A stretch of DNA of 64,000 nucleotides from CATOSP01 sp965205385 (GTDB lineage: Bacteria > Chloroflexota > Dehalococcoidia > Lucifugimonadales > UBA3495). Where the stretch lies: positions 1-64,000 of the forward strand of contig CBDBGS010000004.1 in the NCBI GenBank assembly GCA_965205385.1, in the 5' to 3' direction. Below the pieces are notes generated by a model. That model ran no database searches and was not told the origin of the DNA. It was given only the letters and a program-made list of their open reading frames with translations. Position 1 is the stretch's first letter; every line of letters starts with the position of its first letter. Both the position numbers and the translations under genes were made by a program. Positions 56,367 to 64,000 of this stretch are shown in pieces.

Positions 56367-56600
56367 GCCGCGCTAGACGGGGAGCTAGCGGTGCCCTGTA
56401 CTCGCAATCCGCTATAGCGGGGTTGAATGCCTCCCCCAGGCGGGGCTAATGGGCCTATATTCCGGGTTGATGATATTGATGGTTGGGTCCCACGCGGCGT
56501 AGCCTTGTGAACCCCGCCAGGCCGGAAGGAGCAACGGTAAGCAGGACCCTACGGGTGCCGTGGGAGCGCCTGACCTGAGTCACCGCCCGGGACAAGTCCA
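56367..56600 (+). ncRNA. ffs: Signal recognition particle RNA, large bacterial type
   Basis: The universally conserved domain IV is present as 'CAGGCCGGAAGGAGCA' and 'ACGGTAAGCAG' (56518-56544), the Ffh-binding asymmetric loop. Upstream, 'GCTAGACGGGGAGCTAGC' and 'GGTGCCCTGTA' with 'CCGCTATAGCGG' form the Alu-type 5' domain seen in large SRP RNAs of Chloroflexi, Thermus and Gram-positives. The long helix between is closed by 'GGGTCCCACGCGGC' pairing with 'GCCGTGGGAGC'. The 5' end follows from the promoter; the 3' end is approximate. It works with Ffh in membrane-protein targeting. Confidence 0.9.
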
Positions 56601-57518
56601 GTGGTTGTTGTCAAAGGGAGGTGCGCGGTCTCTAAGCTCTCCACAAATGGTCACAGCGCGACGGTGCGTACTCTGGCCCCAGAACCCTCCATCGGGGCCA
56701 GGCATAGGGCGCGAAAAGCGCTGGGACAACACTTCCTTACCGATGGGCGAATCCTCAACCGTATTGTCGCCGCAGCGGAATTATCCCCAGAAGACCTGGT
56801 TGTTGAGATTGGACCGGGGCGGGGCTCGCTCACTCGGAGGCTAGTCCAGAGGGCAGGACGAGTGGTTGCCGTTGAGATGGACGAAGCCCTCGCCGCCGGA
56901 CTTCCGCAACTGCTTGGCAACCCTCCGAATTTGACCACGCTCCACGGCGATGCCAGGACAATAGACCTCATCCCCGTCATCGGCCCCGATGCGCCGTTCA
57001 GGGTTGTAGCCAATCTGCCCTACTATGCCGCCAACCCCATCATCCGGAGATTCCTGGAGTCGGGACCAAGGCCGGAGACCATGGTCGTGATGGTGCAGCG
57101 GGAAGTAGCCCAATCCATGCTGGCCCAGCCGGGAAAGATGAGCATCCTTTCCGTGGCCACCCAGTTCTATGCCGTTCCCCGTTTCGTTTGCAATGTTCCC
57201 CCAAGAGCATTCCGGCCTCCCCCCAAGGTCACCTCTACGGTGCTTAAGCTGGACCTGCGCTCAAGCCACGCACTGGAATTGGACGATCCACAGTCTTTTT
57301 TCGCGCTGGTAAGAGCCGGATTCGCGGCCCCGCGCAAACAACTGCGCAACTCCCTTAGCCAGGGGCTTGGGGCTCCTCCAGGGCAAGTGGGAACGCTATT
57401 GGAAGACGTCGCGGTCGACGGCACACGAAGGCCGGAGACTCTAAGTATCGAGGAATGGGGCAGAGTGTACGACGGTTGGGAGCGGAGGTCCCAGGTTGAT
57501 CGTAACCGCGCCGGCTAA
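56601..57518 (+). CDS. rsmA: 16S rRNA (adenine1518/1519-N6)-dimethyltransferase
   Basis: The conserved domain begins at 'ARKALGQHFLTD' and includes SAM motif I 'VVEIGPGRGSLT', 'VEMDEALA' and the catalytic 'NLPYYAANPI'. The start is uncertain: GTG 56601 opens the frame, and GTG 56664 is an alternative giving a 284-residue protein closer to the family norm. It dimethylates two adenines of helix 45 late in 30S assembly. The end overlaps ispE by 23 bases. Confidence 0.95.
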   Translation: MVVVKGRCAVSKLSTNGHSATVRTLAPEPSIGARHRARKALGQHFLTDGRILNRIVAAAELSPEDLVVEIGPGRGSLTRRLVQRAGRVVAVEMDEALAAGLPQLLGNPPNLTTLHGDARTIDLIPVIGPDAPFRVVANLPYYAANPIIRRFLESGPRPETMVVMVQREVAQSMLAQPGKMSILSVATQFYAVPRFVCNVPPRAFRPPPKVTSTVLKLDLRSSHALELDDPQSFFALVRAGFAAPRKQLRNSLSQGLGAPPGQVGTLLEDVAVDGTRRPETLSIEEWGRVYDGWERRSQVDRNRAG

Positions 57519-58377
57519 GATCAACCTCACCCTGGAGATTCTGGGGCGGCGAGCCGATGGGTTTCACGAAGTCAAGACTGTTCTCCAGACCATCGATCTG
57601 CAAGACCAACTGGAGATCGAAACCGCTCCTGCCCTTACCGTGGAGTGCCACGATCCCTCTCTATCGGGCGAGACCAATTTGGTATGGCGGGCCGCGTCTG
57701 ACCTGGCCGCCCACGCGGGTACCGAGCCCGGAGCGCGCATCTTTCTCCGCAAGTCCATTCCGGTTGGGATGGGGCTGGGCGGCGGGAGCAGCGACGCGGC
57801 GGCTGCTCTGCTATCGCTCAACGAATTATGGGGTTTGGGTCTGAAGGTTGACGAGCTTGCCGGGCTGGCGGCAGGCATTGGGTCCGACGTTGCCTTCTTC
57901 CTTTGGGGAGGTACGGCCCTCGCTTCGGGCAGAGGGGAAATCATAGAACCCGCACCCTCTGTCCCACCCATGCTTTTAACCCTGGTGTGCCCGACGGAGA
58001 CTATTCCTGAGAAGACGAGCAAAGTCTACTCCCAGGTAACACCCGGCCTATACAGCGACGGCGCGCGCACCGGCGAGTTTCTGGAAATCCTAAAAGCCGG
58101 GCAGTTCGTATCAGACATGGTGAGTAACGGACTGGATGAAGTGTGCTTCAGGGTATTTCCAGGCCTGGAGGAACTATGGCATCAATTGTCTGACCTGGCG
58201 GCCTCCAAGCCCGTGGTTTCTGGCGCAGGGCCGGCGATGTTTTGCTTACCCACCAACGAAGATGAGCATCAAAGCATAGCAAATGCCTTGAAACCGCGGG
58301 GATTCCAGGTATACCGTGTACGGACGGTCGGCCCCAAGACCGGTGAAACAGAGCAATACCGGGCCGGCGGACCTTGA
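57496..58377 (+). CDS. ispE: 4-diphosphocytidyl-2-C-methyl-D-erythritol kinase
   Basis: TTG 57496 follows GGAGG at 7 bases. The 293-residue GHMP kinase shows 'APAKINLTLEILGRRADGFH' at the start, the ATP loop 'PVGMGLGGGSSDAAAALL' and 'GSDVAFFLWGGTALASGRGE'. It phosphorylates CDP-methylerythritol, the fourth step of the MEP pathway to isoprenoids. The gene overlaps rsmA, an old and common pairing. The frame is intact. Confidence 0.96.
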   Translation: MIVTAPAKINLTLEILGRRADGFHEVKTVLQTIDLQDQLEIETAPALTVECHDPSLSGETNLVWRAASDLAAHAGTEPGARIFLRKSIPVGMGLGGGSSDAAAALLSLNELWGLGLKVDELAGLAAGIGSDVAFFLWGGTALASGRGEIIEPAPSVPPMLLTLVCPTETIPEKTSKVYSQVTPGLYSDGARTGEFLEILKAGQFVSDMVSNGLDEVCFRVFPGLEELWHQLSDLAASKPVVSGAGPAMFCLPTNEDEHQSIANALKPRGFQVYRVRTVGPKTGETEQYRAGGP

Positions 58378-58435
58378 TTTAACAGTTACCAGGGCTTGGT
58401 TTAACAATTACCTGGGGAGGTAGGCAGGAGTCCTC

Positions 58436-59308
58436 ATGGTCATACCGGGAATCATAGGCATCGGCATGGACCCCATCCTGATCAATGCCGGGCCGTTCAT
58501 CATATCCTGGCACGGGCTGTTCACATTCATTGCCGTCGCAACCGCGGTGGTGTTGACCGTCTACTGGGGCAAAAAAGAAGGCATGTCAGCCGACGCCGTC
58601 TATTCCGTTTCCCTGTGGTGCATCATCGGCGGGATCGTGGGGGCACGGGTGGTCCATATCATCGATTTCTGGGGAGAAATCTACCAGCACGATCCGGTTA
58701 GACTCCTGTATGTGTGGGAAGGCGGGATCGCCATCTACGGGGCGATCCTGGGCGGGTTCATCGGCGGCGCGATCTATATCACCTTCAGGAACTCCGCCTG
58801 GTTCCTTGGCGTCTGGGGACGATATTTCAGGTTCATGGGCGAGCCGGAACGGGCCCCGTTGCCCGGTGTCGGCCACCTGGCGGACGTAGCGGCGCCCGCC
58901 CTGCTCATCGCGATGGCCATAGGCCGCCTGGGCGACGTCATCAACGGCGAACACTTCGCCAAGGCCTCAGACCTGCCTTGGGCGTTCGTCTACACCAACC
59001 CCAACAGCCCAGGATACCTACAACCCGCGTCTCACCCGGCGGTCCTATACGAGTTGTTGTTCGACCTAATCCTGGTGGCCATCATCTGGCCGTTCCGTCA
59101 CCGTTTGAGGCCCCACGGGATGTTCTTCGTCATGTACGGCGCGCTGTACTCAGTGGGAAGATTCTTCTTGAGCTTCCTGCGCGTGGAGGCCAACCAGTAC
59201 TTCGGGATACTGAACCAGGCGCAAGTGTTGGCGCTATTGGTGATCTTGGTGGCTATCCCGCTTCTGGTGTACAAGGCCCAGTTCGTGCGGCCCACATCGG
59301 CGCCGTAG
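58436..59308 (+). CDS. lgt: Prolipoprotein diacylglyceryl transferase
   Basis: The 290-residue membrane protein has the Lgt landmarks: 'ISWHGLFTFIAV' in the first helix, 'IIGGIVGARVVHIIDFW' and 'WEGGIAIYGAILGGFIGG' with the conserved His/Arg/Tyr environment, 'AMAIGRLGDVINGEHF' (usual GRxGNFINxE, here Asp for Asn) and 'HPAVLYELLFDLIL'. It adds diacylglycerol to the lipobox Cys, and so serves the many lipoproteins in this window. Two near-identical 'CAGTTACC/CAATTACC' blocks precede it. Intact. Confidence 0.95.
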   Translation: MVIPGIIGIGMDPILINAGPFIISWHGLFTFIAVATAVVLTVYWGKKEGMSADAVYSVSLWCIIGGIVGARVVHIIDFWGEIYQHDPVRLLYVWEGGIAIYGAILGGFIGGAIYITFRNSAWFLGVWGRYFRFMGEPERAPLPGVGHLADVAAPALLIAMAIGRLGDVINGEHFAKASDLPWAFVYTNPNSPGYLQPASHPAVLYELLFDLILVAIIWPFRHRLRPHGMFFVMYGALYSVGRFFLSFLRVEANQYFGILNQAQVLALLVILVAIPLLVYKAQFVRPTSAP

Positions 59309-59355
59309 CAGAGGACAGGAGTTGCCGGGCAGGGATAAATCCGGCGACATGGAGA

Positions 59356-61044
59356 TCAGGAAGCCCGGAAGTCCAGAACGCGCAGCGCCTTGGCCCCGGG
59401 ACCCTGCCGGTGGTCGTCAATGACCGTGTAGACGAGGTCCACAGCGCCGGTCCCGGCAACCCAATCGTGGCCCAGGTTGAACCCAAGCGCGGTCCACATT
59501 CTTCCCACGCCGCCAACGGTCAGCGCGAAGTGCTGACCGTTGGGCCCCATCATGCGCAACCCCCCCACATCCAGCCCGCGGCTCAAGAACTTTGGCGCCC
59601 GGTTGCCCTGGCCATAGGGTTGAAGCTCGGCTAGCCAATGGAGTAGGTCGTTGTTCAACTCGTCCAGGTCTATTTCCGCGTCGATTATCAGCTCGTGGCG
59701 TGTGTCGAGGGAATCCAGGGCCGACCCGGCATAGGCTAGTAAAGCTTCGGTTACCTCGGGAAGCCTATCTCTTGGCACCGTAAATCCCGCTGCTTGGGCG
59801 TGACCCCCGTAACGAACCATAATCTCCTGGAAGGTCGCAAAGGCTTCAACAAGGTTGAACCCCGGGATACTTCGGGCGCTGGCCACCAGGTTGTCTCCCT
59901 GGGTGGACATCACCACGGCGGGACGGTTATATGTTTCCGCCAATCGTCCTGCAACGATACCAGCGACCCCGCCGTCGATTCTGGGGTCTTCCACTATAAG
60001 AATCGGCGGCGCGCCCCTTGCCCAGTGGGCTGAGACCTGTTCCCGGGCGATGTTATAGGCCTCTTCGGTAACGGACCGACGCGCCCAGTTCAATTCCTCA
60101 AGTTGGCTGGCCAACCGCTCTGCCTCAGCGTCAGACCGGGTGGTGAGCAGCATATAGCTGTCCATGGCGTGGCCCATTCTACCGGGAGAGTTGATCCGTG
60201 GAGCCAACTGGAACGACACTGTCTCAGTATCCAGTTGATTCGGGTCCACACCGGCGCGTCTGTACAGGGCTCGCAGGCCGGGACGTTCGGTCCGGGCCAG
60301 GGCGGCCAGCCCCTCCTTGACGAGGAATCGGTTCTCGTCTACCAGCGGCACCAGGTCGGCGATGGTCCCCAGGGCGGCCAACTCCAGCAGCCCCGGTCCC
60401 CACGGCTGCCCGTAGAACTCGTAGAGGCCCTGCATCAGCTTGAACGCAAGCCCAGCGCCGCAGAGTTCATAGAAGGGGTAAGTGCCTCCGGGAAGTTTGG
60501 GGTTGAGGACGGCGGCGGCGTTGGGCACTTCGTCTTGCGGCAAGTGATGGTCTGTGATGATCACGTCAACACTCATGCCGCGGGCGTGGGCCACCTCCTC
60601 CACCGACGTGATGCCGCAGTCAACCGTTACTATGAGACTCGCGCCGTCGCCAACCAGTTGATCGATCGCGTCGTTGGAGAGTCCGTGACCCTCATCGGAC
60701 CGGCGGGGAAGGTATGGAGACACCTTGACGCCCAGCAATGTCAGGCCCTCGGAGATGATGGCCGTGCCGGTGACGCCGTCAACGTCGAAGTCCCCGAATA
60801 CGCCTACGGTTTCCTTCCGTTGCACAGCCTGGTACAGCCTGCCCACGGCGCGGTCCATCCCGGACATTCGCTGTGGATCGTATGGGAGCTGATGGGGAGG
60901 TTCTAGGAAGAAGCGGAGCTTTTCAGCGGTGTCGATCCCGCGCCGGGCTAACAGCTCGGCGATAGGCCGGGGGACGTCCGCAGGCAGGTCTCCCGTATTC
61001 ACGGGCTGCGGCAGCACCCACTCTTTCGGTGGAGCGTCTGTCAT
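59356..61044 (-). CDS. recJ: Single-stranded-DNA-specific exonuclease RecJ
   Basis: The 562-residue protein has the DHH phosphoesterase core: 'FGDFDVDGVTGTAI' with the metal Asp residues, 'TVDCGITSVEEVAHA', 'ITDHHLPQDEVPNA' (Asp-His-His) and 'FYELCGAGLAFKLMQGL', then the DHHA1 domain with 'RYGGHAQAAGFTV' and a C-terminal OB-fold. RecJ degrades single strands 5' to 3' in recombination and mismatch repair. It lies 22 bases from the fabF stop on the same strand. Confidence 0.97.
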   Translation of the reverse strand: MTDAPPKEWVLPQPVNTGDLPADVPRPIAELLARRGIDTAEKLRFFLEPPHQLPYDPQRMSGMDRAVGRLYQAVQRKETVGVFGDFDVDGVTGTAIISEGLTLLGVKVSPYLPRRSDEGHGLSNDAIDQLVGDGASLIVTVDCGITSVEEVAHARGMSVDVIITDHHLPQDEVPNAAAVLNPKLPGGTYPFYELCGAGLAFKLMQGLYEFYGQPWGPGLLELAALGTIADLVPLVDENRFLVKEGLAALARTERPGLRALYRRAGVDPNQLDTETVSFQLAPRINSPGRMGHAMDSYMLLTTRSDAEAERLASQLEELNWARRSVTEEAYNIAREQVSAHWARGAPPILIVEDPRIDGGVAGIVAGRLAETYNRPAVVMSTQGDNLVASARSIPGFNLVEAFATFQEIMVRYGGHAQAAGFTVPRDRLPEVTEALLAYAGSALDSLDTRHELIIDAEIDLDELNNDLLHWLAELQPYGQGNRAPKFLSRGLDVGGLRMMGPNGQHFALTVGGVGRMWTALGFNLGHDWVAGTGAVDLVYTVIDDHRQGPGAKALRVLDFRAS

Positions 61045-61066
61045 CGGGGGAAGCCAGTCAAGCGGG

Positions 61067-62320
61067 TCAGGCCTCTAGCCCCGGATGGGCGATCACCAAT
61101 ACGGAGTTGTGGCCTCCAAATCCGAAGGAATTGCTCATGCAGACCTGGACCGGTTGCGCACGCGCCTGGTTGGGAATGTAGTCCAGGTCACATTCCGGGT
61201 CCGGTTCCCGCAGGTTGATGGTTGGCGGCAGTGCGCTGTTTTGCAACGCCTGAACGCAGATCGCGGCCTCCAGGGCTCCGCCGGCTCCGAGAAGGTGGCC
61301 CGTCATCGACTTGGTGGAGCTAATGGGAATGCGGTAGGCTTCCTCGCCGAGCGCGAGCTTGATAGCTTTGGTTTCTTGCCGGTCGTTCAAGGGAGTGGAG
61401 GTGCCGTGGGCATTGACGTAATCCACTTGTGATGGGTCTAGGTCCGCCGACTGCAGGGCCAGCAGCATGGCGCGGGCCGCGCTCTGACCGGTGGGGCCGG
61501 GTTCTGTGAGGTGGTGCGCGTCCGACGTGGCTCCATAGCCGCGCAGTTCCGCCAGTGGGGTTGCACCCCTGCCCTCGGCGCTCCGCTGACTTTCCAGCAC
61601 CAAGACCGCCGCCCCCTCGGCTATGACAAACCCATCCCGATGAACGTCGAAGGGGCGGCTCGCCTGCCCGGGTGGCTCATTCGACCGGGAGAGGGCCCGC
61701 ATGGAGTTGAACCCGGCGACCGCGATAGGTGACACCGGGGCCTCGCTGCCTCCCGCGAGGACCACGTCTTCCTGGCCGCGGCGCACCATTTCCCAGCCCT
61801 GGCCCAGGGCGTCTGCGCCGCTGGAGCAGGAGGACACCAGGCAGTAGTTGGCGCCCATTGCTCCGGTGACCATGGAGACCTGTGCGGATGCCATGTCGGC
61901 CAGCATCATGGGAATAAGGAAGGGGCTGACTCTCTTGGGTCCGCGCTGGCTCAATACCTCGTGCTGCTGCGAGAGGGTGATGATCCCGCCGATCCCGCTT
62001 CCTATGATGACGCCTACTCGAAAGGGGTCCTTGGTCCGAGGGTCCAGTCCGGCCTGGGTACAGGCCTCCTGGGCAGCCACGGCGGCAAGTTGGGCAAAGC
62101 GGTCCATCCGGCGGGCTTCTTTGCGCTCCAGATGGCTTTCCGGGTCGAACCCCTTTACTTCCCCCGCGATTCGCGTATCGAAGCCATCGGTGTCGAAGGC
62201 GGTAATATAGTCGATCCCCGACTTGCCTTGGGTTAGCTGGTCCCAAGTAGAACCGACGTCCAGCCCCAGGGGGCTGACGATGCCGATACCAGTGATGAAC
62301 ACACGTTGAAGCTCGCTCAT
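61067..62320 (-). CDS. fabF: Beta-ketoacyl-ACP synthase II
   Basis: The start at ATG 62320 (Met-Ser-Glu-Leu) agrees with the family; the frame is open a little further. The 417-residue condensing enzyme has the nucleophile Cys in 'VSSCSSGADALGQG', and the two catalytic His in 'VNAHGTSTPLNDRQ' and 'SMTGHLLGAGG'. The usual 'DTACASG' nucleophile motif is changed to Ser-Ser-Cys-Ser-Ser-Gly. It extends acyl chains in fatty-acid synthesis. No acpP or fabG is nearby. Intact. Confidence 0.95.
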   Translation of the reverse strand: MSELQRVFITGIGIVSPLGLDVGSTWDQLTQGKSGIDYITAFDTDGFDTRIAGEVKGFDPESHLERKEARRMDRFAQLAAVAAQEACTQAGLDPRTKDPFRVGVIIGSGIGGIITLSQQHEVLSQRGPKRVSPFLIPMMLADMASAQVSMVTGAMGANYCLVSSCSSGADALGQGWEMVRRGQEDVVLAGGSEAPVSPIAVAGFNSMRALSRSNEPPGQASRPFDVHRDGFVIAEGAAVLVLESQRSAEGRGATPLAELRGYGATSDAHHLTEPGPTGQSAARAMLLALQSADLDPSQVDYVNAHGTSTPLNDRQETKAIKLALGEEAYRIPISSTKSMTGHLLGAGGALEAAICVQALQNSALPPTINLREPDPECDLDYIPNQARAQPVQVCMSNSFGFGGHNSVLVIAHPGLEA

Positions 62321-62349
62321 ATTATTCCCAGCACCAAGTAAACATAACA

Positions 62350-62382
62350 AGATGGACGAAGAGGGTCACCCTTCGTCCATCT
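62350..62382 (-). terminator. Hairpin between the radical SAM gene and fabF
   Basis: AGATGGACGAAG/CTTCGTCCATCT is a 12-bp perfect stem with a 9-base loop. On the minus strand it lies after the radical SAM stop and before the fabF start; a moderate T content (TGTTATGTTT) follows. It probably ends the radical SAM transcript. Confidence 0.65.
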
Positions 62383-62445
62383 ATCATTTCATGGTTTAGC
62401 GCCACACCGCCCTCCATCCCCGGCCGCTTGGTTGGTCTCCTGCGA

Positions 62446-64000
62446 TTAGTCTCTTGCGACCCTTCCTCGTTGGGACTCTGTGACGACCCGGTTCAGCGTC
62501 TCACTAAGCTCGTTTATGCGTCCCGAGATATTGGCCGCCAGTTCTCGCTTACTCTCGTCGATGGGGCCGGACAGCCGGTTCAGCGATTCGGTAAGTTCGG
62601 TGATGCTCTGGCCGATGTTGTCGACCACTTCCCGCCTGGCGTTGGCCAGGGGCTGGGACACGGACCGGAGCTTCTCCACCAATTCTCCGACTCTGACGGC
62701 CATGGTGTCGGCGAATTCCGAGCCGTGCATCGACACAGGGTCCGACCAGCCCCGGAGGTTGTCTATGGCCTCGGCCAACCTGGCGCTGATGGAGTCTCCC
62801 AGGTCTCTGCTCGTGGCGGCCAACCGTAGCCGGTATGTTCGGAGAATGCGGAAGATCCGCTGGTACAGGTCGTCGATCGGCGTCAGTCTGGCGGAGTACC
62901 GCTCGAAGAGCTCACGGGTCTCCTCCATGCTCCAGCGTTCGTCAAAGTGGACGAACTGGCGGCCGGTGTACAGGTGATAGGGCCGCATCTCGCCTTCTTG
63001 CAGGATCTCGCCGTTGGCGTTCAAGGGGGTCAGGCTGTCCCAGTTGGACGTTGCCGGTAGGGGAGTCAGGAAGTTAACGGTCTGGTAATTGCTGATTTCC
63101 GTCACCCAGTCCGCAAGCTCCATAATGCTCTGTTCGGTGTCGTAGGGAAGTCCGATGATGGTCATAGCCACCACCGAGAAACCCATCTGGTTCATACTGA
63201 TGAGGTCTGAGTGGACTTGACCGGGTTCCTGCCGTTTTTTAACCAGTTGGAGGTTTTCCGCGTTGTCGGATTCCACGCCAACGTAGGCCATCTTGATATT
63301 GGCCTCGGTCATCGCCTTGGCCAACTCAGGGTCTTGGCCTACCTCCGCCCGGGCCTGGCAGATCAGGTACATGTCCTTGGTATGGTCCTTCCAGGTCTTG
63401 AGGCGTTCCAGCCGTTCATTCCTGAACTTGGTGGCCCGCAGCGGGGGTGGGTGCAGGTCATCGGAAATGAAGGTCTGGAATGTGCCATTGCGGGAGGAGT
63501 GGATCAGGCCGTCCTCCGCCAATTGCCGAAGCTGGGCGAGGCGTTTGATTTCCGTCTCCCTGTTCACCAACCGGTAACCCAAGAATTGTTGGATCACCTG
63601 GCAGTAGGTGCAACTTTCGGTGCATCCCCGCACCGTCTCAATGACCCCTCCCGCCATGGGATTCGAGGAGTTCAAGTCCTTGATGGAGCGAAAGTCAGGA
63701 AGCTCCACGAAGTCCGGAGCGACGAGACCCTGCCGCCGAGTCTGGACCACGTGGCCGTCTTTCCGGTAGGAAATCCCGGGCACCTTGTTCAGGTATTGGT
63801 CCCGCGCATCGCCCTTATGGGTAAGGAGAACGTCGCATAGCTGGCCGACGATATCCTCGCCTTCACGTTGCACGATCACGTCGAAGTTACCGTAGTCGAA
63901 GGCTTCCTCGGTCAACGGACTCATCTGGGGTCCGCCTCCGATGGTGATCAACTCCGGATGGTATTGCTTGGCTTGGCGGGCGACCTGATAACCCCTGGGC
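62446..64000 (-). CDS. B12-binding domain radical SAM protein (5' partial)
   Basis: The frame is open to the window edge; codons upstream of Met 63951 already read 'GYQVARQAKQYHPEL', so the N-terminus is missing. The visible part starts in a cobalamin-binding Rossmann domain ('ITIGGGPQMSPLTEEAF', 'VIVQREGEDIVGQLCD'). The radical SAM barrel follows with 'RGCTESCTYCQVI' (Cys-x3-Cys-x2-Cys for the 4Fe-4S cluster). The last 100 residues form an amphipathic helical tail with regular spacing ('RLAEAIDNL', 'VGELVEKLRSV', 'ITELTESLNRL', 'INELSETLNRV'), probably a coiled coil, unusual for this family. Substrate unknown; methyl transfer is typical. Confidence 0.9.
   Translation of the reverse strand, partial: PRGYQVARQAKQYHPELITIGGGPQMSPLTEEAFDYGNFDVIVQREGEDIVGQLCDVLLTHKGDARDQYLNKVPGISYRKDGHVVQTRRQGLVAPDFVELPDFRSIKDLNSSNPMAGGVIETVRGCTESCTYCQVIQQFLGYRLVNRETEIKRLAQLRQLAEDGLIHSSRNGTFQTFISDDLHPPPLRATKFRNERLERLKTWKDHTKDMYLICQARAEVGQDPELAKAMTEANIKMAYVGVESDNAENLQLVKKRQEPGQVHSDLISMNQMGFSVVAMTIIGLPYDTEQSIMELADWVTEISNYQTVNFLTPLPATSNWDSLTPLNANGEILQEGEMRPYHLYTGRQFVHFDERWSMEETRELFERYSARLTPIDDLYQRIFRILRTYRLRLAATSRDLGDSISARLAEAIDNLRGWSDPVSMHGSEFADTMAVRVGELVEKLRSVSQPLANARREVVDNIGQSITELTESLNRLSGPIDESKRELAANISGRINELSETLNRVVTESQRGRVARD

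Overview
The window looks like a chromosomal segment of an uncultured, GC-rich member of the Chloroflexota, most likely a Dehalococcoidia/SAR202-type lineage. This is inferred from gene content, not from a marker phylogeny. The supporting signs are many lipoproteins with Pro/Thr-rich linkers, a luciferase-like flavin oxidoreductase, a large (Alu-domain-containing) bacterial SRP RNA, and a housekeeping block lepA, galU, SRP RNA, rsmA, ispE, lgt, recJ, fabF.

Layout. 1-3.5 kb: an iron-chelate/cobalamin-type ABC importer (binding protein, permease, ATPase) followed by a lipid-anchored c-type cytochrome. 3.5-13.3 kb: accessory genes, mostly on the minus strand: a primase-like zinc-finger fragment, a serine recombinase, a 154-bp inverted-repeat element, lipoproteins, a zinc-ribbon protein, a SRAP/YedK protein, a DUF4349 protein and a heptad-repeat coiled-coil protein, plus a truncated RDD membrane protein on the plus strand. 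13.4-25.6 kb: a defence island with type I restriction-modification (hsdM, hsdS, hsdR), a BrnT/BrnA toxin-antitoxin pair placed between hsdS and hsdR, a large SIR2-domain protein and a helicase remnant. 25.6-32.3 kb: debris with IS3 and IS1380 remnants, small orphan genes, a broken paralogue of the coiled-coil protein, and several inverted repeats including a 50-bp near-perfect palindrome. 32.3-37.7 kb: a 1,771-residue secreted beta-sandwich repeat protein. 38-43.5 kb: a complete ISAs1-family element with a 10-bp target duplication and an IS21-family element whose istA and istB are joined in one frame. 43.7-45.2 kb: a GHKL-ATPase/HELGH protein split by a frameshift. 45.4-64 kb: mostly intact core genome with tRNA-Lys, tRNA-Leu, LLM oxidoreductase, threonine aldolase-like enzyme, secreted metallopeptidase, translation factor LepA, the GalU/RsmA/IspE/Lgt/RecJ/FabF genes and a partial B12-binding radical SAM protein.

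How it works together. The core block covers translation (LepA, SRP RNA, RsmA, two tRNAs), envelope building (Lgt, GalU, IspE, FabF) and repair (RecJ). The 3.5-45 kb block is an invaded and decaying accessory region. hsdM and the SIR2 protein each carry one in-frame stop, and several other genes carry frameshifts that can be reconstructed exactly. No such lesion is visible from 50 to 64 kb, which argues for relaxed selection on the island, although assembly error cannot be excluded from sequence alone.
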